Source: an uncultured Clostridia bacterium | GTDB taxonomy: Bacteria; Bacillota; Clostridia; TANB77; CAG-508 | Length of the DNA stretch: 41,079 bases | Reading direction: 5' to 3' | NCBI GenBank assembly: GCA_944392445.1 | Contig: CALXWT010000012.1 | Coordinates: 1 to 41,079, forward strand | Part shown: positions 1 through 8,075 of the stretch, in pieces | Layout: each line of letters starts with the position of its first letter | Position numbering within the stretch: position 1 is the first letter of the stretch | The notes under the pieces: model-generated | The model's database searches: none | What the model was told of the DNA's origin: nothing | Seen by the model: the letters and a program-made list of their open reading frames with translations, nothing else | Program-made: the position numbers and the translations under genes

Positions 1-2
1 AA

Positions 3-74
3 AAGAAGATAGCTAAAAATAAAAAAGGTTTAGCAGAAGAAATAGTAAAAACAATACTAGTCATAACGAAATAA
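3..74 (+). CDS. 3' end of an upstream reading frame (partial, uncertain)
   Basis: An open frame enters from the left edge and ends at TAA. Its 23 codons are basic then hydrophobic (KNKKGLAEEIVKTILVI). It could be the tail of an upstream gene. It could also be the displaced start of the BspA-like protein that follows one frame over, because that protein begins in the middle of a membrane helix without its own ribosome site. There is no way to decide from this window. Confidence 0.25.
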   Translation, partial: KKIAKNKKGLAEEIVKTILVITK

Positions 75-99
75 AAGTACAATAGTAATTTTAATAATA

Positions 100-1516
100 T
101 TGGCCACCATAATAATTGGTTTTGGATTTGGAGAGGGTGGAATATTTCAAAGAGCACAAACAGCAAAGGAACTTTATACCAATTCTGAATCTTCAGAATT
201 AGATTTTTTAGATGATGCGATGCAACACATAGATGAACAGTTAGAAAAGGCAAGAGAAAAAGGAAGAGATAATAGTAGAACAAGTCCAGACACACCAGTA
301 GAGCCAGAAATAGAGTATACAGATGTTTATGTAACTTTATATACAGATGGAACGCTAGGTTTTGCAAGTACAGAAAGTAAAATAGCAAATAAAACACCAA
401 AAGAAGGGAAAAGTTGGAACATAACAGGGAAGGCATATAGTGGAGAATGGCATGAGAAATGGAATGACGAAGAAGAAAAATATAATTATTATACAACAGC
501 TACAACACCTTGGTTTGAAGATAGAGGTCAAATAAAAACAGTTATATTTACAGACGAAATAGTACCAAAAAGTGTAACAGCATGGTTTATGGGATGTACG
601 GAATTATCTTCAATTGAAATGATGGAAAATCTTAATACAACAAATGTAAGCAATTTTTCAGGATTATTTTGTGACTGTATAAAATTAAGTAGCATAGATG
701 TAAGCAGTTTAGAAACAAAAAATGTGACAAATATGTCTCGGAATGTTTGAAGGATATGTTGACTATATGTCATTAACAGAAATAAAAGGGATAGAAAACT
801 TTAATACAAGTAATGTAACTGATATGTCATATTTGTTTGATTATTGTAGTGAGCTAACTAGCTTAGAGTTCGGAAGTAATTTCAATACTAGTAAAGTAGA
901 ATATATGAACAATATGTTTTGTGAATGCAATAGCTTATCTAGTATAGATATTAGTAATTTTGATACGCGCAATGTAATAGATATGTCATATATGTTTTGT
1001 GATTGTATTAGCCTATCTAGTATAGATGTAAGTAATTTAGATACAAGTAACGTAAGGTATATGGATTTTATGTTTGGAGGATATTATTATGACATGGGCT
1101 TAACAAAAATAGTAGGTTTAAATAGTGAAAAATTCGATACAAGTAATGTAAAAAGCATGCGCTCAATGTTTGAATATTGCGTTAGTATGGAAGGTATAGA
1201 TGTAAGTGTTTTTGATACAAGTCATGTAACTGATATGGGAAGGATGTTTAATGGTTGTAGTAGTCTAAAAAGTGTAGATGTAAGTAAGTTTGACACAAGC
1301 AACGTAACTGATATGGGAGGAATGTTTCAAAATTGTAGTAGCCTAAAAAGTTTAAACTTAACGAAGTTTAATACAAGTAATGTAACAGATATGACAGGTA
1401 TGTTTTATAATTGTAGTTCATTAACAGAAATAAAGGTTGGAACAGGATGGACTACTGAACATAATCCAATTACTGATGGAATGTATACAAATTGTCCAGT
1501 AAGGCCTTCAATATAG
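100..1516 (+). CDS. BspA-type leucine-rich-repeat (DUF285) surface protein, split by a +1 shift at a CGG codon
   Basis: This is a surface protein built from about ten 23-25-residue repeats of the BspA/DUF285 kind, with the core pattern F-x-TSNVTDM-xx-MF-xx-C. Such proteins are linked to adhesion. The N-terminus is a hydrophobic helix ending in GEGGIFQRAQTAKE, the pilin-like anchor common on clostridial members of the family. The first frame runs to a TGA at 748-750 and the second resumes at 740. Dropping C739 of the zero-frame codon CGG (739-741) turns MS-R-NV-stop into MSGMFEG, which fits the repeat exactly. In the other nine repeats the residue at this place is Y, N, Y, F, S, R, G, G or G, so Gly or Arg would fit. 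The TTG at 100 is only the first possible start in frame; no ribosome site is visible, so the 5' end may also be damaged. The gene is either recoded or a pseudogene. Confidence 0.75.
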
Positions 1517-1540
1517 TTATCCAACTGATGCCAAATAGAA

Positions 1541-1577
1541 AAATACACATAAAATAAAAGATATGTGTATTTTTTTG
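1541..1577 (+). terminator. Rho-independent terminator after the BspA-like gene
   Basis: A 10-bp stem (AAATACACAT at 1541-1550 pairing with ATGTGTATTT at 1563-1572) is followed by a T run. It separates the surface-protein gene from the next operon. Confidence 0.75.
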
Positions 1578-1597
1578 TGCTTTTTTTCAGCATTTTC

Positions 1598-1626
1598 TTG
1601 ATACATAGGGCATAAAATGATATAAT
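1598..1626 (+). promoter_or_regulatory. Sigma-A promoter for the P-loop/Asp23-like gene
   Basis: TTGATA at 1598-1603 and TATAAT at 1621-1626 are separated by 17 bp. The start codon lies about 50 bp downstream. Confidence 0.75.
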
Positions 1627-1676
1627 CTAGCTTGGATAGAAAAAGGAGTAGCAAATAGGAAGGAATGAGCTTATAA

Positions 1677-2516
1677 ATGAGTTTAAAAACAAAGGTATAT
1701 GCTTTTGTTGGACCGTCTGGAACAGGAAAAAGCTATAGAGCACAGTTGGTGGCAAGTGAAAATAATGTACATTATATAATAGATGATGGACTACTAATAC
1801 ACGATAATGATGTAGTTGCAGGAAATTCAGCTAAAAAAGCACCTACAAAAGTAGAAACTGTAAAAAAAGCCATTTTTATGGATAAAGAAGATAGAAGAAA
1901 TATGACAGTTGCTTTAAATAAAATTAGACCAGAGTCTATATTGATACTTGGTACATCAGATGGTATGGTAGAGAAAATAGCTGAAAATTTGGGATTAGAA
2001 AAACCAGAAAAAACTATATATATAAATGAAGTAGCAACTGAGCTAGAAATGGAAACTGCAAAAAGAATTAGAACTACAGAGGGAAAACATGTTATACCAG
2101 TTCCAACCTTTGAGATAAAAAGAGATTTTGCAGGATATATCTTAGACCCACTTCAAATTTTTAAATATAGAAGAAATAATGAACCGTATATATCAGAAAA
2201 GTCAATTATAAGACCTACATTTAGTTATTTGGGAAAATTCACTATATCAGATACAGTTTTTAGGCAAATAACAGAATATGTTGCTAAAAAAACCGAGGGA
2301 ATTCATAGGGTTTCTAGGGTAAGAGTTGAAAATTCTGTTGGTGCTACTAATATATATGTAGAGGTATATGTGATTTTTGGTTACAATATAGTAAATGTGT
2401 TAAGAGAGTTTAAGCAAAAAGTAAAAAAAGAAATAGAAAGATTAACAACAATGAATGTGCAAGAGGTGTCTGTATTGGCCAAAGGAATACACATGCCGGA
2501 GAATAATAGTAAATAA
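1677..2516 (+). CDS. P-loop nucleotide-binding protein fused to an Asp23/Gls24-like domain
   Basis: The 279-residue protein has a Walker A motif GPSGTGKS at residues 12-19, so the first ~150 residues should bind a nucleotide. From about residue 170 it looks like the Asp23/Gls24 (YqhY) family: a GVHRV-type turn, alternating strands ending in VEVYVIFGYNI, and the closing MNVQEVSVLAKGIHM, like the TGL-V-x-VNV-x-V-GI end of that family. Asp23-like proteins associate with the membrane or envelope in Firmicutes, but the enzymatic role of the P-loop half is unknown to me. Ribosome site AGGAAGGA lies 12 nt before the ATG. It precedes the cytidylate kinase-acyltransferase gene by 32 bp with no terminator between, so the two are probably co-transcribed, which hints at a role in envelope or lipid metabolism. 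The domain call is by pattern only. Confidence 0.7.
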   Translation: MSLKTKVYAFVGPSGTGKSYRAQLVASENNVHYIIDDGLLIHDNDVVAGNSAKKAPTKVETVKKAIFMDKEDRRNMTVALNKIRPESILILGTSDGMVEKIAENLGLEKPEKTIYINEVATELEMETAKRIRTTEGKHVIPVPTFEIKRDFAGYILDPLQIFKYRRNNEPYISEKSIIRPTFSYLGKFTISDTVFRQITEYVAKKTEGIHRVSRVRVENSVGATNIYVEVYVIFGYNIVNVLREFKQKVKKEIERLTTMNVQEVSVLAKGIHMPENNSK

Positions 2517-2548
2517 AAAGTATATAATAATACAGTAGGAGGAAAGAA

Positions 2549-3850
2549 ATGTCATTTGTAGTAGCAATCGATGGACCAGCTGGAACAGGAAAGGGAACTG
2601 TTACCAAGATTTTGGCTAAAAAATTTAATTTAGTAAATATAGATACAGGAGCAACATATAGATGTGTAACATTAGCAATGCTTAATAAAGGAATAAAACT
2701 AGATGAATTAGACAAAATAAAAGAGCTCTTAAAAAATATAAAAATTGAAATTAAAAGAGAAGATGGAGAACAAAAAATCATTTTAAATGGAGAAGATGTT
2801 ACTAAAAAAATAAGAGATAAAGAAGTAACTGAACAAGTATCACAAGTATCTAGCATAAAAGAAGTACGTTTAAGCATGGTAGAGCTTCAAAGAAAAATGG
2901 CAGAGGGCAAAGACGTTATAATGGAAGGAAGAGATATTGGAACTTATGTATTTCCATCTGCTGACGTGAAGATATATTTAGATGCTGACCTAGAAGAAAG
3001 AGCAAAAAGAAGATTCAATCAAAACAAAGAAAAAGGAATAAACATGTCTTATGTTGATATTTTAAATAATATTAAATTAAGGGATGAAAACGATAAGAAA
3101 AAAGAAATAGGAGCTTTAAAGGTAGCACACGATGCAGAAGTAATAGATACAACAACAATGAGCATAAAACAGGTTGTACGCGAAATAAGTGGTATTATCA
3201 AAAAAAAGAAAAAAGACATGAAAATGCAAGAAAAAATATATAAAATCCGTAAAGAAACAGGATGGAAAAAATTTGTAAGGTCCATTGTAAAGGTAGTGTT
3301 ACGAACAGCTTATAGAATTGCTTTTAGAGTAAAAATAACTGGAAAAGTGCCACAAGAGGGAACATATATAATCTGTGCAAACCACATAAATTATCTTGAC
3401 GCAGCTGCAATAGTGTTGTTCAATAAAAGAAAAGTAAATTTTGTCGCAAAGGAAGATTTATTTACACATGGAATACTATTTTGGCTAGGTCATTTATTTG
3501 ATGCTATTCCAATAAAAAGAGATATGCAAGACATAGAAGCTATGAAAAGATGCTTAAAAGTGCTAAAAAATGGAGAATTGTTAGGCATATTCCCAGAAGG
3601 TACTCGTAAAGGTATGGAGAAAAATATGAAAGCTAAAAATGGTGCTGCTTTTATGGCAATAAAGTCAGGAGTGAAGGTAATACCAACAGGAATACATGGA
3701 ACATTTAAGCCATTTAGCAAGGTATATATAAATTACGGAGAACCAATTGACCTAAGTGAGTATAAAAACCAAAAGGACAAGCTAGATGAAGCAACAGATA
3801 TTGTTATGACCAAAATTAAAGAACTTACAGAAAAAGAACCTACAAATTAG
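2549..3850 (+). CDS. cmk-plsC: Cytidylate kinase fused to 1-acyl-glycerol-3-phosphate acyltransferase
   Basis: Residues 1 to ~218 are a CMP/dCMP kinase: P-loop GPAGTGKGT at 9-17, the DTGATYR motif, MEGRDIGT and the RAKRR lid. They phosphorylate CMP to CDP. After a lysine-rich linker (about 218-235), residues ~250-433 form a PlsC-type acyltransferase with the catalytic NHxxxxD box (H279, D284) and the FPEGTR glycerol-phosphate motif (348-353). This domain makes phosphatidic acid from lysophosphatidic acid at the membrane. At 433 residues the length equals the sum of the two families, so this is a true in-frame fusion. The two activities feed one pathway, because CDP/CTP is needed to activate phosphatidic acid as CDP-diacylglycerol. 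Ribosome site AGGAGGAAAG is well placed before the ATG. Confidence 0.95.
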   Translation: MSFVVAIDGPAGTGKGTVTKILAKKFNLVNIDTGATYRCVTLAMLNKGIKLDELDKIKELLKNIKIEIKREDGEQKIILNGEDVTKKIRDKEVTEQVSQVSSIKEVRLSMVELQRKMAEGKDVIMEGRDIGTYVFPSADVKIYLDADLEERAKRRFNQNKEKGINMSYVDILNNIKLRDENDKKKEIGALKVAHDAEVIDTTTMSIKQVVREISGIIKKKKKDMKMQEKIYKIRKETGWKKFVRSIVKVVLRTAYRIAFRVKITGKVPQEGTYIICANHINYLDAAAIVLFNKRKVNFVAKEDLFTHGILFWLGHLFDAIPIKRDMQDIEAMKRCLKVLKNGELLGIFPEGTRKGMEKNMKAKNGAAFMAIKSGVKVIPTGIHGTFKPFSKVYINYGEPIDLSEYKNQKDKLDEATDIVMTKIKELTEKEPTN

Positions 3851-3934
3851 GATTGATATTTGTGCTCACACAGATTGTATACACTAGGAGCAAAAATAAA
3901 AATGTACGCCTATTGAAATAAGAGAAAGATAGAA

Positions 3935-3963
3935 TTGACAAAATTACATAATAGGTGTATAAT
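3935..3963 (+). promoter_or_regulatory. Sigma-A promoter of typA
   Basis: A perfect TTGACA (3935-3940) and perfect TATAAT (3958-3963) have a 17-bp spacer. The start codon is at 4060, leaving a leader of about 90 nt. Confidence 0.85.
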
Positions 3964-3988
3964 TTTATAAGTTGATTTTTGAGAAATA

Positions 3989-4020
3989 GGCGTTTTTCAA
4001 CGAAAACATTGGAAAACGTC
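3989..4020 (+). promoter_or_regulatory. Hairpin in the typA leader
   Basis: GGCGTTTTTC (3989-3998) can pair along its full 10 nt, with two G-U pairs, to GGAAAACGTC (4011-4020) across a 12-nt loop. It lies inside the transcribed leader about 40 nt before the start codon and has no T run after it, so it is not a plain terminator. Any regulatory role is unproven. Confidence 0.35.
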
Positions 4021-4059
4021 TTAAGTTATGATAAATTTGAATTAAAAGGAGTAATTAGT

Positions 4060-5874
4060 ATGAACAACCAAAACATTAGAAATGTTGCAATAATTGCACA
4101 CGTTGACCATGGTAAAACTACTTTGGTAGATGCTCTTTTAAAACAAAGTCACGTTTTTAGAGCAAATGAGCAAGTAGATGAAAGAATAATGGATTCAAAC
4201 GATATCGAAAAAGAAAGAGGAATTACAATTTTATCTAAAAACACCTCTGTTATGTATAACGGAACAAAAATAAATATAGTAGACACACCAGGACACGCAG
4301 ACTTTGGAGGAGAAGTTGAGCGTGTACTAAAAATGGTAGATGGCGTACTTTTATTAGTTGATGCTTTTGAAGGACCAATGCCACAAACAAGAGAGGTGCT
4401 AAAAAAATCTTTAGCACTAAACTTAAAGCCAATCGTAATAATAAATAAAATAGATAGACCAGGTGCAGAGCCTTTAAAAGTTGTAGACAAAGTATTAGAG
4501 CTATTTATCGAACTAAATGCAAATGATGAGCAATTAGATTTTCCAGTAATCTATGCATCAGCAAAAAATGGAATAGCAAAAATGCATTTAGAGGATGAAA
4601 GCGATAATGTAAATTGCATATTCGACACAATAATATCAAGCATAGAGCCACCAAAATGTGATATGGACGGAGCTATGCAAATGCTTGTATCAAACATAGA
4701 CTATGATGACTACTTGGGTAGAATTGCAGTAGGAAGAATAGAAAGAGGAACTATAAATAATGGTATGAGTGTTGCTGTGTGCAAAGCAGACAAAACAGAA
4801 AATGGAAAAATAGCAAAACTATATACCTATGAAGGATTAAAAAGAGTAGAAAAAGAAGAAGTATCAGCAGGAGATATAGTATGTGTATCTGGTATAGCAG
4901 ATATAAATATTGGAGATACAATCTGTGACATAAACAATCCAGAAAAAATACCATTTGTAGATATAGATGAGCCAACGGTATCTATGACATTTAGTGTAAA
5001 CAATGGACCATTTGCAGGAAAAGAAGGACAATTTGTAACATCAAGACATATACGTGATAGATTGATGAAAGAGCTAGAAAGAAACGTAAGTTTACGTGTA
5101 AAAGAAACAAGTTCAGCAGATAGCTTTGAAGTATGTGGACGTGGAGAACTACACTTATCAGTTTTAATAGAAAATATGAGAAGAGAAGGATTTGAACTTT
5201 TAGTATCTCGTCCAAAAGTTATTTTCAAAGACATAGATGGTGTAAAATGCGAACCAATGGAAAGATTAGTTGTAAACGTACCAGACGACTGTATAGGAAA
5301 TGTTATAGAAAAACTTGGTAGACGTAAAGCAGAAATGCTAAATATGGAACCAGCAGAAGCAGGGCATACAAAGGTAGAGTTCAAAATACCAGCAAGAGGA
5401 ATAATTGGATACAGAACAGAATTCTTAACAGATACAAAGGGCGAGGGTACAATGAATAGCACTTTTGAATGCTATGAACCATACAAAGGCGATATACAAG
5501 CTAGAACAAGAGGTGTGCTTGTAGCATTTGAGCAAGGAACATCAGTAACTTATGGACTATACAATGCACAAGAAAGAGGAGAACTTTTTATAGGTGCAGG
5601 TGTAGAAGTATATGAAGGTATGATAGTTGGAATAAACTCTAGAAATGAAGACATCTCTATAAACGTATGTAAAGAAAAACACTTAACAAATACAAGAGCG
5701 TCAGGTTCAGACGATGCATTAAGACTAGTACCACCAATAAAACTATCACTAGAAAAAGCAATAGAATTTATACAAGATGATGAGTTAGTTGAAGTAACAC
5801 CAAAAAGCATACGTCTAAGAAAGAAAATATTAGATAGCAAGACTAGAGAAAGAGAAGCAAGAAAGAAAGAGTAA
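4060..5874 (+). CDS. typA: Translational GTPase TypA/BipA
   Basis: This ribosome-associated GTPase of the EF-G/LepA superfamily helps large-subunit assembly and growth under stress. The G1 motif is AHVDHGKT (residues 13-20). RGITI (switch I), DTPGH and NKID follow in the usual order, with the BipA C-terminal part including KGEGTMNS and YKGDIQAR. At 604 residues it matches the usual length of 605-615. The frame stays open upstream to a TTG at 3979, but the AAAAGGAG site sits 8 nt before the ATG at 4060 and homologues begin with this NIRNVAIIAHVDHGKT segment, so 4060 is the start. It has its own promoter and is monocistronic. A GGGACAGG-type palindrome begins two bases after the stop codon. Confidence 0.97.
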   Translation: MNNQNIRNVAIIAHVDHGKTTLVDALLKQSHVFRANEQVDERIMDSNDIEKERGITILSKNTSVMYNGTKINIVDTPGHADFGGEVERVLKMVDGVLLLVDAFEGPMPQTREVLKKSLALNLKPIVIINKIDRPGAEPLKVVDKVLELFIELNANDEQLDFPVIYASAKNGIAKMHLEDESDNVNCIFDTIISSIEPPKCDMDGAMQMLVSNIDYDDYLGRIAVGRIERGTINNGMSVAVCKADKTENGKIAKLYTYEGLKRVEKEEVSAGDIVCVSGIADINIGDTICDINNPEKIPFVDIDEPTVSMTFSVNNGPFAGKEGQFVTSRHIRDRLMKELERNVSLRVKETSSADSFEVCGRGELHLSVLIENMRREGFELLVSRPKVIFKDIDGVKCEPMERLVVNVPDDCIGNVIEKLGRRKAEMLNMEPAEAGHTKVEFKIPARGIIGYRTEFLTDTKGEGTMNSTFECYEPYKGDIQARTRGVLVAFEQGTSVTYGLYNAQERGELFIGAGVEVYEGMIVGINSRNEDISINVCKEKHLTNTRASGSDDALRLVPPIKLSLEKAIEFIQDDELVEVTPKSIRLRKKILDSKTREREARKKE

Positions 5875-5876
5875 AA

Positions 5877-6007
5877 TGTCGGGTTTGGGGACAGGCTCTT
5901 TTCCGACAGAGATGTCGGGTTTGGGGACAGGCGTATAGAAGTTTGACTTTTTTAACTGATATATGTCTGTCCCTTTGCATAAAAAAAGAATAAAATTGTC
6001 TGTCCCC
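5877..6007. repeat. Palindromic GGGACAGG repeat cluster, locus A (REP-like)
   Basis: A 32-bp unit at 5877-5908 is bounded by TGTCGG and CCGACA and contains GGGGACAGGCTCTTTT. A second, partial copy begins at 5913. Inverted CTGTCCC cores follow at 5967 and 6000. The first unit matches the unit at 14680-14711 in 30 of 32 positions. The cluster begins two bases after the typA stop codon and fills most of the gap to the next gene. It resembles REP/BIME elements moved by Y1 (RAYT) transposases; none is encoded in this window. Confidence 0.8.
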
Positions 6008-6033
6008 TTGTTCCAAAGAGGAGAAGAAGTAAA

Positions 6034-6681
6034 ATGAAAAAAAAAGAACTAGAAAAAATAAAAGAAAAAGCACTAGAAGATCACATTCCAATAATAATGG
6101 ACGACACATTAGCTGTTATAGAAGAAGAATTAAAACTATTTAAGCCCAAAAGAATACTAGAAATTGGTACAGCTGTTGGATATTCTGCAATTTGCTTTTC
6201 AGAATTCTTGGCAGAAAACGGAAAAATAGATACAATTGAGAGAGAAGAGGAAAGAGTTATAGAAGCAAAAGAAAATATAAAAAGAGCAGAAGTAGAGGAT
6301 AAAATAAATATTATACAAGGGGATGCAGTAGAAATACTACCAACATTAAATGAAAAATATGATATGGTATTTATAGATGCATCAAAGGGGAAATATCCGT
6401 TTTTCTTAAAAGAAGCATTGCGAATGCTTGCACTAACCGGAGTAATATTTGCAGACAATGTTTTATATAAAGGCTATGTACTAAGTGACTACAATAAGCA
6501 TAAACAACGTACAGCAGTAAGAAATTTAAGAGAATTTTTGAAGGAACTAAACGAATTGCAAGAAGATAAACAATTCGATGTTAAAGTTTTAGAAGTAGGA
6601 GACGGCTTAGCAATAGCAAAGAAAATAATCGTTAAAAGTACTGGAATATCAAATAATAAGTCGCCATTCCCTATACAATAA
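6034..6681 (+). CDS. trmR: Class I SAM O-methyltransferase, TrmR (YrrM)-like tRNA 5-hydroxyuridine methyltransferase
   Basis: The 215-residue protein belongs to the COMT-like/PF01596 group. The SAM-binding motif is LEIGTAVGYS, an acidic residue ends the second strand (TIEREE), and the metal and catalytic region is FIDASKGKYP followed by FADNVLYKGYV. The closest characterised Gram-positive relative by this pattern is Bacillus YrrM/TrmR, which methylates 5-hydroxyuridine at tRNA wobble position 34. That reading is supported by a U32/TrhP-like protein in the same region; TrhP makes the 5-hydroxyuridine substrate. A general small-molecule O-methyltransferase remains possible. Ribosome site GAGGAG lies 10 nt before the ATG. 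Its upstream region is the repeat cluster, so its promoter is either in the repeat or upstream of typA. Confidence 0.8.
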   Translation: MKKKELEKIKEKALEDHIPIIMDDTLAVIEEELKLFKPKRILEIGTAVGYSAICFSEFLAENGKIDTIEREEERVIEAKENIKRAEVEDKINIIQGDAVEILPTLNEKYDMVFIDASKGKYPFFLKEALRMLALTGVIFADNVLYKGYVLSDYNKHKQRTAVRNLREFLKELNELQEDKQFDVKVLEVGDGLAIAKKIIVKSTGISNNKSPFPIQ

Positions 6682-6685
6682 AAGA

Positions 6686-6725
6686 GACCCCAGAGAATAT
6701 TTCATCTCTGGGGTTTGAGGTTTTT
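6686..6725. terminator. Terminator between convergent genes
   Basis: CCCCAGAG (6688-6695) pairs with CTCTGGGG (6706-6713), and a T-rich tract follows. It lies between two convergent genes and may serve both strands. Confidence 0.75.
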
Positions 6726-6737
6726 ACTTACGAATAG

Positions 6738-7094
6738 TTACTTACGAGAACTCATGAGTCCGATGATGAGACTCAATCCAATGGGGGTTCGCGGCGCAGG
6801 GATGGGATAGCCATCCTTAATGGCTTCATGGAAAAGCCTAACTATCTCAGAATAGTTATGGTGGATTTCTGCCCACCTAAAGCTATTCATGAAAGCATCA
6901 GCTTTCATCTCAAGCACATTTACGTCGTTGGTAACGGGCATCGGGTAGTTGTACCTTCTGCCCTCCTCCACCAGTTCACGGAGACGAGGATAATCCTTTC
7001 TCTCTAAAGCTCTTTCGAACCTGCGACGGAAGTACCGGGCATCCGCTTCGGCATCCAAAGTGGACATGTTCTCTCCGTAAGTTTTGCTTGTCAT
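6738..7094 (-). CDS. GC-rich orphan helical-repeat protein, unknown function
   Basis: I do not recognise this 118-residue protein. It is soluble, charged and probably all-helical. It contains two related segments, KDYPRLRELVEEGRRYNYPMP and HNYSEIVRLFHEAIKDGYPIP, about 50 residues apart; this suggests a two-unit helical-hairpin (TPR- or Sel1-like) fold. The start is the ATG at 7094, because GGAGGA sits 7 nt before it; an upstream TTG overlaps that ribosome site. Its base composition is near 50% GC, far above its neighbours, and it uses CCG, GCG and CGG codons they avoid, so recent transfer is likely. It is a single-gene unit with its own promoter and a terminator. Confidence 0.75.
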   Translation of the reverse strand: MTSKTYGENMSTLDAEADARYFRRRFERALERKDYPRLRELVEEGRRYNYPMPVTNDVNVLEMKADAFMNSFRWAEIHHNYSEIVRLFHEAIKDGYPIPAPRTPIGLSLIIGLMSSRK

Positions 7095-7148
7095 AAGATG
7101 TTCCTCCAATTAAAAATGATTTGTAAAAAATAAATTTTACATAAAACT

Positions 7149-7177
7149 ATTATAACTCTTTTTATGAAAAATGTCTA
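7149..7177 (-). promoter_or_regulatory. Promoter of the GC-rich orphan gene
   Basis: On the minus strand, TAGACA (7172-7177) and TATAAT (7149-7154) are 17 bp apart, about 55 bp upstream of the ATG at 7094. Confidence 0.7.
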
Positions 7178-7192
7178 GTTATATTTAGAAAT

Positions 7193-7834
7193 TTATGCCA
7201 AATATCGTATAAAAGATAAAACTGTATCAGTTGCAAATATTGCAAAAAGTATATATACGATGGTAACTTGAAGGCTAAATGGAATTTTGGATAGTACCAA
7301 ATTTATTTTCTTTTTAAAAAATGGATAAATAAAATTTATAACTAGTATTGCAATTATTCCCCAAGCAAAGGAATAAAATATACTTACTCTTCCGTTCAAA
7401 TTCATAAATTCTTCAGTATAATCCCACCACTTTAGAGAGAATAACGCTTCCATGCCAAAACTTACTAAATATTCGAATAATGTAAATATAATGGCTGAAT
7501 ATATAAATAGCTTAAAATTTTTCTTTTTATATGTGCTAAAAAACATAATAAGTATAATAGCACCCCAACCATATATTGGGCAAAGAGGTCCATACAAAAA
7601 ACCTCTTTTGGTAAAGTGGCCTAAAGAATAAAAGCTATATGCAGTTTCTATCAGCCAACCTATAAAAGCGAAAACTATAAAATATATAAAATATAAATAT
7701 GCTCTAGGTAATTTCTTTTGGCTAGAAAGTTTATTATCATTAGTGATTTTATTATTAATATCAGTTTTAGTACTATTTGTTGTAACAATTTTTTCACTTG
7801 CTGTTACTAAATTATTTTCTTTTTCTGCTTCCAT
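7193..7834 (-). CDS. CmpB-family (putative ABC-transporter type IV, PF06541) membrane protein
   Basis: This is a 213-residue polytopic membrane protein. A polar N-terminal stretch of ~45 residues is followed by about five transmembrane segments. The family hallmark GFLYGPLCPIYGWG lies just after the first helix and is preceded by FIGWLIETAY. Proteins of this family are labelled putative ABC permeases, but the transport role is not established and no ATPase gene is adjacent. Ribosome site AAAGGA precedes the ATG. A minus-strand TTTACT-17-TATTAT pair just upstream is a likely promoter. The gene is monocistronic and is transcribed away from trmL. Confidence 0.8.
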   Translation of the reverse strand: MEAEKENNLVTASEKIVTTNSTKTDINNKITNDNKLSSQKKLPRAYLYFIYFIVFAFIGWLIETAYSFYSLGHFTKRGFLYGPLCPIYGWGAIILIMFFSTYKKKNFKLFIYSAIIFTLFEYLVSFGMEALFSLKWWDYTEEFMNLNGRVSIFYSFAWGIIAILVINFIYPFFKKKINLVLSKIPFSLQVTIVYILFAIFATDTVLSFIRYLA

Positions 7835-7960
7835 AATTACATTCCTTTCTACAATATATATAATATCAGATTTTAGGCAAAAAGTAAACGGTATTAAGAA
7901 AAGTTTAACTGAACTTTACATAAAATACAACTAACTGTCAAGTAAATGGTGCTAAAAGGA

Positions 7961-7989
7961 TTGTAACTAGCAGAATTTTGTAGTATAAT
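7961..7989 (+). promoter_or_regulatory. Promoter of trmL-U32 operon
   Basis: TTGTAA (7961-7966) and TATAAT (7984-7989) have a 17-bp spacer, about 85 bp before the trmL start codon. Confidence 0.7.
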
Positions 7990-8075
7990 AGTGAAGACTT
8001 AATAAAAAAGGAAAGCTAATTCTAAAGAAAAATGCGTACTTTAAAGTAAAAAGCAGAAAGGAATTGATTTTTTTA

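Noticed and set aside
1-120. A second +1 shift joining the left-edge frame to the BspA-like gene
   Set aside because: The frames could be joined at TAA 72-74, but the left part does not clearly belong to the same protein and there is no CGG; not supported.
739-741. Classical P-site slippage (for example tRNA re-pairing) as the cause of the CGG shifts
   Set aside because: The preceding codons TCT, ATG and GAA would have to re-pair with CTC, TGC and AAC, which match poorly; the common element is CGG itself.
4827-5462. Long minus-strand open frame opposite typA
   Set aside because: It is a mirror of the well-supported typA coding sequence; long antisense frames are expected there.
7743-7934. 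Plus-strand open frame of 63 codons
   Set aside because: It is antisense to the CmpB-type gene and its promoter region, with no ribosome site.
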